From: Deinococcus sp. LM3
GTDB lineage: Bacteria; Deinococcota; Deinococci; Deinococcales; Deinococcaceae
Reading direction: 5' to 3'
DNA: 64,000 nucleotides
NCBI RefSeq assembly: GCF_002017875.1
Contig: NZ_MUFV01000001.1
Span: 744,001-808,000 of the forward strand
Shown here: piece by piece, positions 55,589 through 64,000 of the stretch
How positions within the stretch are numbered: position 1 is the stretch's first letter
How the letters are laid out: every line of letters begins with the position of its first letter
Made by a program: the position numbers and the translations under genes
The notes under the pieces: model-generated
What the model was told of the DNA's origin: nothing
Databases searched by the model: none
What the model saw: only the letters and a program-made list of their open reading frames with translations

Positions 55589-56233
55589 GTGCTGGCGTGG
55601 CTGACGGCCCGCTGGGACGCCCTCCCGGCCCTTCCGGTCGCGCGGGTGGCCGTGGACGGCGTGGCCGGGGCAGGCAAGACGACCCTGGCCGACGAGCTGG
55701 CCCGGCGACTGCGGAGGCTGGGGCGGCCCGTGATCCGCGTCAGTATCGACGGCTTCCACCAGCCGCGCGTGGCCCGGTACCGCAGGGGCCGCACCTCACC
55801 GGAGGGCTTCTACCGTGACTCGTACGATCTGGCCGCGCTGGAACGCGAGGTACTCTCTCCCCTGTCGCCGGGTGGCAGCGGGCAGTACCGCCCGCAGGTG
55901 TTTGACGTCACGCGCGACGAACCTGTTCATGCCCCCGCACAGGAAGCCGGGCAGGGCAGCGTCCTGATCGTGGACGGCCTGTTCCTGCACCGCCCGGAGC
56001 TGCGCGACTGGTGGCACGATTCGGTGTTCCTGCGCGTGCCGTTCGAGGTGTCGGTGCCACGCGGCGCCGCCCGTGGGCCGGGATACGGCTCGCCCGATCC
56101 GCGGGCAGACAGCAACCGCCGCTACGTGGAGGGCCACTGCCTGTACTTCCGCGAGGCCGATCCGGAAGCGCATGCGGGCGTGGTGCTGGACTACACGGAC
56201 CTGAACGCTCCCAGGATCGTCACGGCCCGGTAG
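55589..56233 (+). CDS. Uridine kinase/phosphoribulokinase-like P-loop kinase
   Basis: This 214-residue P-loop kinase has Walker A GVAGAGKTTLADELA (about 24-38), the acceptor-site SIDGFHQPR (about 52) and VLIVDGLFLHRPEL (about 125), as in uridine kinase-related proteins. RYVEGHCLYFREADP is typical of the uncharacterised bacterial subgroup. The start is GTG 55589 after GGGAGG. It probably forms a transcript with the TelA gene. The substrate is not proven. Confidence 0.85.
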   Translation: MLAWLTARWDALPALPVARVAVDGVAGAGKTTLADELARRLRRLGRPVIRVSIDGFHQPRVARYRRGRTSPEGFYRDSYDLAALEREVLSPLSPGGSGQYRPQVFDVTRDEPVHAPAQEAGQGSVLIVDGLFLHRPELRDWWHDSVFLRVPFEVSVPRGAARGPGYGSPDPRADSNRRYVEGHCLYFREADPEAHAGVVLDYTDLNAPRIVTAR

Positions 56234-56241
56234 ATACAGTC

Positions 56242-56269
56242 AGGGCCGCCTCCATGTGAAGGCGGCCCT
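56242..56269. terminator. Bidirectional hairpin terminator
   Basis: The 10-bp stem AGGGCCGCCT / AGGCGGCCCT lies between the kinase gene and the convergent DUF1540 gene. Confidence 0.75.
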
Positions 56270-56282
56270 TGATCGTGGGCGT

Positions 56283-56465
56283 TCAGTTGTCGGCGCGGGC
56301 GCTCTGGCTTTCGTTCATGGCGTCGGCCGGGGCGAAGGTGAGGCACTGGGCGGTCTGGCCGCTCATGCTGACCTCGATCTGGCCGGCGGTGCAGTTCATG
56401 TCCTCGTTGAAGCGGCAGGTGGTGGCGTCGCAGCGGCTGACCATGCTCTGGGTGTCGTCGTTCAT
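56283..56465 (-). CDS. DUF1540 Cys-rich small protein
   Basis: The 60 residues hold the four-Cys pattern of DUF1540: RCDATTCRFNEDMNCTAG and AQCLTF. The Cys spacing suggests metal binding. GGAGGG precedes the ATG. The function is unknown; the family is found in spore-formers and Deinococcus. Confidence 0.85.
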   Translation of the reverse strand: MNDDTQSMVSRCDATTCRFNEDMNCTAGQIEVSMSGQTAQCLTFAPADAMNESQSARADN

Positions 56466-56693
56466 GGGACCCTCCTGCCTTCAGCGTGCGGCCGGGGCGG
56501 GCAGGGGATGGTGAGCTGCGCTGCACGGTGAAGGGAAAGGGCGGATTCCGAGTAAACGGGTCTGTTTTCTCCGTTCCAGGCGCTTTTGAGGCTGCTGGAG
56601 GCGACTCCGGGCGATGCTGGACCGGTCGGGGACGGCAGGCCTGCTCATGCCCTTCACATGCCCGGCAACAGGGCGTTCGACTGGAGCCCGGCT

Positions 56694-57200
56694 TCAGTTG
56701 AGCAGGCTGGCGCGGATGCCCTGGGCGCAGGCGACGCGGTGCGCGACCTGCGCGGCGTCCAGTTCGCCGTGTTCGCGCAGTCCGGCGGCCAGGACCTCGA
56801 TCTCGGTCCAGGCGCGGCGCAGTCTGGCGCGGGTGCGGCCCCGCAGGACGCTCAGGTAGGCGTCCAGGGTGTCGCGTTCGTCCGGGTCGGTCAGGGCGCA
56901 GTCGAGGAGCATGCGGGCGTCCCGGCCGCCGTCGGGGGTGGGCGTGCCGCTCAGGTGGGCGGCCTCGGCGGGGGCCAGGGCGACCATCACGACTTCCTCG
57001 GCCAGCGCTCGGTTCAGGCGCAGCGCGGCCGGGTCCGGCGCGGCGGCGTACGTCACGCCGTGCAGGGTCACGCGGTCCAGGCGCAGCGGGGCGCGCGGGT
57101 GGGTGTGCGCCAGGAACGCCTCGGCCGCCCGGTGCAGCGAGCGGGCGTGCGCGGCGGTGGGGGCGGGGGCCTGGGGGGTCTGGGTGTGGGGGCTGGTCAT
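56694..57200 (-). CDS. Hypothetical protein
   Basis: This 168-residue protein has a Pro/Ala-rich N-terminus (1-18), then mostly helical sequence: HARSLHRAAEAFLAHTHP, LNRALAEEVVMVALAPAE and LRRAWTEIEVLAAGLREHG. No signal or family is recognised. The ATG at 57200 is preceded by GTCAGGATT and, further up, a TATCCT box. The frame continues upstream through a dispersed repeat and is not used. Confidence 0.65.
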   Translation of the reverse strand: MTSPHTQTPQAPAPTAAHARSLHRAAEAFLAHTHPRAPLRLDRVTLHGVTYAAAPDPAALRLNRALAEEVVMVALAPAEAAHLSGTPTPDGGRDARMLLDCALTDPDERDTLDAYLSVLRGRTRARLRRAWTEIEVLAAGLREHGELDAAQVAHRVACAQGIRASLLN

Positions 57201-57318
57201 AATCCTGACTTCCGGACTCAGGATAAGGGGGCGGGGGTGAGATTCGTAAGCACCGTCCGGGGGGGACTGTCCGAGGGGGCCGGACCTGTCCCGCCTGTCG
57301 CCTGCCCTCCCGGCTGTC

Positions 57319-57452
57319 ATACGGGTTCCGTCTGTTCCGCTGACAACCCGGAACTTCACCGGATCGCCAGCTCCACGTCCGGAACCCGTTTCTCTCCTTC
57401 TCGCTTCGCTCGGATTGAACGGTCTTTGCAGCCCATTCACTCGGAGTCCGTA

Positions 57453-57453
<1 letters not shown>
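57319..57453 (+). repeat. Dispersed intergenic repeat, copy 8 (short form)
   Basis: A 135-bp copy starting ATACGGGTTCCGTCTG; its last T is the first base of the TCA stop of the ABC-F gene. Confidence 0.87.
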
Positions 57454-59345
<1,892 letters not shown>

Positions 59346-59352
59346 GCCCTGT

Positions 59353-59395
59353 AGTATACGCCCGTTACGAAACTGTCAGATTTTTCTCGTAGACT
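59353..59395. promoter_or_regulatory. Divergent leaderless -10 boxes between the ABC-F and FecR genes
   Basis: TATACT on the minus strand (59353-59358) and TAGACT on the plus strand (59390-59395) each lie 7 nt before a start codon (GTG 59345, ATG 59403). Only 57 bp separate the two genes, so both promoters share this DNA. Confidence 0.6.
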
Positions 59396-59402
59396 AGACA
59401 GA

Positions 59403-61016
59403 ATGAAGGTGACGGCCCCCGCAGCAGTTCTGAAGCTCCACTCGAACCTCCGGGTCGCTCCCCTGACGGCGCTGCTCCTGCTGGGCAGCGCCTCTTCCAG
59501 TCTCGCGGCCGGCACCGCGGCCGGCGGCCCCCTGCTGCTCAGCGGCGCGCAGGGCAGCGTTGAGGTGCTGGGCACCACCAACACCTGGGCGCCTCAGGGC
59601 ACCGGGATCGACGTGACCACCTCGCTGCGCACCGGCACCGGCCGCGCCGAACTGAAATCCGGGGCCGGGCAGGTCGTGGTGGGCAGCGCCTCGCGGCTGC
59701 GCCGCTACCTCGACGAGGCGGACCTGCTCGACGGGCGCTTCTTCCTGCGCGGCCCGGTGGCCGTGCACGTACAGGGCATTCACGTGGTCATGGAGGGCGC
59801 CGGGCAGATACGGGTGGACCTGAGCGGCAGGGCCACCCGCCGCGTGGCCGTCTTACAGGGACAGGCGCGCCTGAGCCTCAACGGCAAGCTCGTGACCCTG
59901 CGCGCCGCGCAGCAGGTGGACCTGAACAGCGGCCGGGTCACGGCCTTCCGTGAGCAGGACCCCTGGTACGCCTCGCAGTACCGGGGACTGGGGAGCGCCA
60001 CCGTCGAGGCGACGCGCGGGCAGGTGCGCGTGGACCGCGCCGGACAGGCGCGCGTGGCGGTCGTCGGGGACGCGCTGGACCCCGGCGTGACCCTGAACAC
60101 CGCCGCCGGCGCGTGGGCCGAGGTGGGCTTCACGGGCGGCGGGTACCTGCGCCTGAACGAACAGAGCGAACTGAGCGTGCTGGCGGTCGAACGTACCGAA
60201 CGGGGCCGCGAGGTGCTGCTGAAACTCTCGCGCGGCACCGCCTGGAACGTCGTGCAGAAGGGGCAGGGCGGCTACCGCCTGGACACCCCGGTCGTCAGTA
60301 CCGCCGTGCGCGGCACGGTCTTCCGGGTGGATGCCAGCGGCACCGTGAAGGTCTTCGAGGGTCAGGTGGCCCTGCCCGGCGAGAGCGATCAGGCGGTCAG
60401 TGCCGGGCAGCAACGTGCCGAGGCGGGCGGGGTGGGCACCTTGCAACTCGACGCCCTGGACCGTTTCAACCAGTCGCTGGACGCCGAACGCGCCCGGCCC
60501 CTCACGTTGGACCTGCCGCGCGGCCCGCGGCAACTGCAGGACCTGACCCTGCTGGCCCGCAGCCTGCCCGACGCGTCCGTGCAGGCCAGCGTCGCCGGAC
60601 GCACCGTGCCCCTGGGCGGCGCGGACGGCGTGTTCCGCCTGGAACGCCTGGAGGACAGCCTGCCGGAAGGCACGTACGCCGTGACCGTCACCGCCACCCG
60701 CTACGGCCAGAGCCTGACGCGCCAGCTGCCGCTGGTCATCGACCGGACCGCGCCGGCCGTGACCGTGCAGGGCCGCCGCGAGGGCCGCGTCCTGACCCTG
60801 ACCGGCCGCGTGCAGGACGCCAGCCTGCAGCCCGGCACCGACACCAGCAACCGCGTGACCCTGCGCGCGACCGTGAACGGCGTGACATACACCCGCACCG
60901 TCACCACCGACCACCCCGACTTCCACTGGACCCTGCCGCTGGCCACGCCCGGCACTCCCGTCACCCTGAACGCCAGGGACGAGGCAGGCAACGAACGCCA
61001 TGTTGAGATCCCCTGA
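59403..61016 (+). CDS. Exported FecR-domain protein
   Basis: In this 537-residue protein a signal peptide (about 1-36, LTALLLLGSASSSLAAG) precedes beta-rich FecR-like repeats. TWAPQGTGIDVTTSLRTG and RRYLDEADLLDGRFFLRG form a first unit and YRLDTPVVSTAVRGTVFRVD (about 293-312) the canonical FecR core. A C-terminal Ig-like segment (about 400-530) ends in LNARDEAGNERHVEIP. FecR domains followed by a CHASE2 cyclase is a common pairing, and here the CHASE2-GGDEF gene overlaps the stop by 17 nt, so the two are coupled. Confidence 0.87.
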   Translation: MKVTAPAAVLKLHSNLRVAPLTALLLLGSASSSLAAGTAAGGPLLLSGAQGSVEVLGTTNTWAPQGTGIDVTTSLRTGTGRAELKSGAGQVVVGSASRLRRYLDEADLLDGRFFLRGPVAVHVQGIHVVMEGAGQIRVDLSGRATRRVAVLQGQARLSLNGKLVTLRAAQQVDLNSGRVTAFREQDPWYASQYRGLGSATVEATRGQVRVDRAGQARVAVVGDALDPGVTLNTAAGAWAEVGFTGGGYLRLNEQSELSVLAVERTERGREVLLKLSRGTAWNVVQKGQGGYRLDTPVVSTAVRGTVFRVDASGTVKVFEGQVALPGESDQAVSAGQQRAEAGGVGTLQLDALDRFNQSLDAERARPLTLDLPRGPRQLQDLTLLARSLPDASVQASVAGRTVPLGGADGVFRLERLEDSLPEGTYAVTVTATRYGQSLTRQLPLVIDRTAPAVTVQGRREGRVLTLTGRVQDASLQPGTDTSNRVTLRATVNGVTYTRTVTTDHPDFHWTLPLATPGTPVTLNARDEAGNERHVEIP

Positions 61017-62466
61017 CCGGTCACTGGCGCTGTACACCGTCCCGGCGGCGGCGATCCTGGCGCTGCTGCTGACCTTCCTGCTGCCGAACAACACCCGCCT
61101 GTGGGACGCCCTGAACCGCGCGCTGCCCAGCGCCACCGACCGGCGCGTCGTCCTGGTCGGCATCGACGACGCCTCGCTGCGCGACTACGGCCGCATCGGC
61201 ACCTGGCCCCGCGAACTGTACGGTCAGGCTCTGCGCACCCTCGATCAGGCCGGCGCGACCGCCATCGGCATCGACGTGCTGCTCAGCGATCCCGCCCTGA
61301 ACGACCGCCGCCTCGCCGACGCGTTCAGCCAGCCGAACGTCGTCCTGGCCACCGCCCCTGGCGAGAGCGGCCTGCTCGCCAGCCCCGACTGGCTCTCCCC
61401 GACCGGCATCAGCGCCCTGAACGTCAGCCCGGACGGCGTGGTCCGCACCTTCCAGACCAGCTACCCCACCAGCGACGGCACGCCCGGCCCCAGCTTCGCG
61501 CGGCAGCTGGCTGTCGCCGCCGGCAGCAGCGTTCCCCTGAGCACCGAACCGCAACTGCTGCGCTACAGCTCCCCCGACCAGGACCGTCTGCCCGTCATTC
61601 CCTTCCGGGACGTGGTGAACGGCAACGTCCGTTACGGCGACATTCAGGGCAAGATCGTCATCATCGGCCTGACCGCCACCGGCAGCGGCGGCCCCAGCGT
61701 CCGCGACGTGACCGGACAGACCGTCGCCGGAGCGGCCCTGCAGGCGCGCGCCGTGTCCAGCCTCCTGAGCCCACCCTTCACGCGGCTCCCGCAGTGGCTG
61801 ACCGCGCTGCTGGCCGTCGCCACCGCCATCACCGCCGTCCTGGCACGCGGCATGTGGGGCTTCGCGCTGGCCATGCTGACGCTGGGCGCCGCCATTCCCC
61901 TGTGGCTGGGCAACATCCTGCTGCCCGGCGTGACCCTCTCGTACGCCGCGATTCTGGGTACTGCCCTCGTCGTGCTGGAACGCTGGTGGAACCTGCGCAA
62001 CCTCAGTGTCCGCGACCCCCTGACCGGCTTCGGCAACCGCGTCGCCTTCACCCGCGCCCTCGAACAGCGCTGGGCGACCCGCGCCGCCCGCCCGCTCGGC
62101 CTGCTGCTCGTCGACCTGAGCGGCTTTCGCAAGGTCAACGAACAGTACGGCCTGCAGGCCGGCGACGAACTGCTGCGCGACCTGTCCGGGCGCATCATGA
62201 AACACAAACGTCGCGGCGACCTGATCTTCCGCTGGGGCCCGGACGAGTTCGCCGTCCTGCTCGACAACGCCGGCACCCAGGACATGGCCCTCGTCACCCA
62301 GCGCCTCCAGGATTCCCTCGACCAGCTCAGCTACCGCGACCTGCACGTCCGCACCAGCGTCGGCGCCGCCCGCACCGGCCCGGACATCCAGACCCCCATC
62401 GACCTGGTCGAGGCGGCCAGCCGCAGCCGTTACCGCGTGAAGTACCAGCGCGAACAGCGGGGCTAG
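61000..62466 (+). CDS. CHASE2-GGDEF membrane protein with altered GGDEF motif
   Basis: In the 488-residue protein, TM1 lies at about 10-28, an extracytoplasmic CHASE2 sensor at about 30-260 (VVLVGIDDASLRDYGRIGTW and IGIDVLLSD) and three further helices at about 262-325. A cytoplasmic GGDEF domain follows at about 330-488. The signature is GPDEF (RWGPDEFAVL, about 413) instead of GGDEF and the metal-site region reads LLLVDLSGFRK, so cyclase activity may be weak or absent. It is translated with the FecR gene, which may supply the periplasmic signal. Confidence 0.9.
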   Translation: MLRSPDRSLALYTVPAAAILALLLTFLLPNNTRLWDALNRALPSATDRRVVLVGIDDASLRDYGRIGTWPRELYGQALRTLDQAGATAIGIDVLLSDPALNDRRLADAFSQPNVVLATAPGESGLLASPDWLSPTGISALNVSPDGVVRTFQTSYPTSDGTPGPSFARQLAVAAGSSVPLSTEPQLLRYSSPDQDRLPVIPFRDVVNGNVRYGDIQGKIVIIGLTATGSGGPSVRDVTGQTVAGAALQARAVSSLLSPPFTRLPQWLTALLAVATAITAVLARGMWGFALAMLTLGAAIPLWLGNILLPGVTLSYAAILGTALVVLERWWNLRNLSVRDPLTGFGNRVAFTRALEQRWATRAARPLGLLLVDLSGFRKVNEQYGLQAGDELLRDLSGRIMKHKRRGDLIFRWGPDEFAVLLDNAGTQDMALVTQRLQDSLDQLSYRDLHVRTSVGAARTGPDIQTPIDLVEAASRSRYRVKYQREQRG

Positions 62467-62481
62467 AGCAGACGGGAAATG

Positions 62482-62523
62482 GGAAGTGGCCCGCCTCTGC
62501 AACGCAGATGGCGGGCCACTTCC
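62482..62523 (+). terminator. Hairpin terminator after the CHASE2-GGDEF gene
   Basis: A perfect 14-bp stem, GGAAGTGGCCCGCC and its complement, 15 nt after the stop; no long T-tract. The rest of 62524-62590 shows nothing identifiable. Confidence 0.75.
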
Positions 62524-62590
62524 GTGCGGTGTGTTTCTCCGGGTGCCCGGTCAGTGGGGCGGCAGACCGGCCACCGACCCACTCCCCTCT

Positions 62591-62747
62591 TACCCGGATT
62601 CCCTTTGTTTCGCCGACAATCCGGAACTTCACCGGATTGCCAGCTCCACGTCCGGAACCCGTTTTTCTCCCACTCTGCGGGGCAGCTCTACGAGTCGCAT
62701 CCGCTCTGATTGAAGGGTCTTTGCAGCCCCTTCAATCAGAGTCCGTA

Positions 62748-62748
<1 letters not shown>
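62591..62748 (+). repeat. Dispersed intergenic repeat, copy 9 (long form)
   Basis: A 158-bp copy whose left end has diverged (TACCCGGATTCCCTTTG). Its last T is the first base of the TTA stop of nuoN. The terminal hairpin arms carry compensating changes, TGATTGAAGGG and CCCTTCAATCA, which keep the pairing. Confidence 0.87.

Positions 62749-64000
<1,252 letters not shown>

Noticed and set aside
56466..56693. Possible gene in the gap between DUF1540 and the hypothetical protein
   Set aside because: No frame with a ribosome binding site or protein-like composition is seen; long frames through it are shadows.

Overview
The window is chromosomal DNA of a very GC-rich bacterium, most likely a Deinococcus species (phylum Deinococcota). 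The main pointers are a Thermus-type ba3 cytochrome oxidase module (small IIa subunit plus subunit II), a NucS endonuclease with a C-terminal clamp-binding-like motif, gatC coupled to serS, an HspR-type operator on lon, and about twenty genes with a TANNNT -10 box only 5-9 nt before the start codon (leaderless promoters). No plasmid or phage backbone is visible; most genes are core metabolism and housekeeping.

Layout. 1-2000: ba3 oxidase genes coupled to a CBS-domain gene, then a BTAD regulator. 2069-5788: acyl-CoA dehydrogenase, a complete IS4-superfamily insertion sequence with 6-bp target duplication, and an esterase. 5950-10800: lon with an overlapping promoter and HAIR operator, an AlgH/YqgE protein, tRNA-Asn(GTT) with its own promoter and terminator, a DUF72 protein and a response regulator. 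10995-15667: hisF, hisIE, nucS, a DUF4394 lipoprotein, 5-formyl-THF cyclo-ligase and an SDR. 15866-17497: a coupled hypothetical/LigT/Nudix cluster. 17570-22117: glycine cleavage genes gcvT-gcvH-gcvP.

22229-24110 is a sharp low-GC island: a second, in-frame but headless copy of the gcvP 3' end followed by a solitary 525-aa P-loop ATPase of ORC/CDC6-like appearance, transcribed from what looks like a leaderless promoter. This is the clearest accessory region and the best candidate for an undescribed system. 24338-29424: an RmlD-like reductase, a secreted Gly/Ser-rich protein, PfpI, cupin and dnaG. 29472-37035: a propeller-GGDEF protein, zapE with a 15-bp tandem array upstream, an S4-domain protein and a degenerate GGDEF-EAL protein. 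37469-46480: MBL hydrolase, M16 peptidase, a three-gene secreted cluster ending in a dockerin-like protein, an S4 protein, DUF1684 and comF. 46709-56465: a coupled hypothetical/DinB pair, a trypsin-endonuclease I fusion, gatC-serS, a beta-lactamase-fold protein, a BsuPI-domain protein, GNAT, TelA, a kinase and DUF1540. 56694-64000: a hypothetical protein, ABC-F ATPase, FecR plus CHASE2-GGDEF, and the 3' part of nuoN.

Nine copies (eight full-length, one partial) of one 135-158 bp dispersed repeat punctuate the window. They lie mostly between gene 3' ends, and their terminal base is often part of the neighbour's stop codon. Two nucleotide second-messenger-type proteins have altered signature residues (ADDSF with an incomplete EAL site; GPDEF), while the propeller protein keeps GGEEF.
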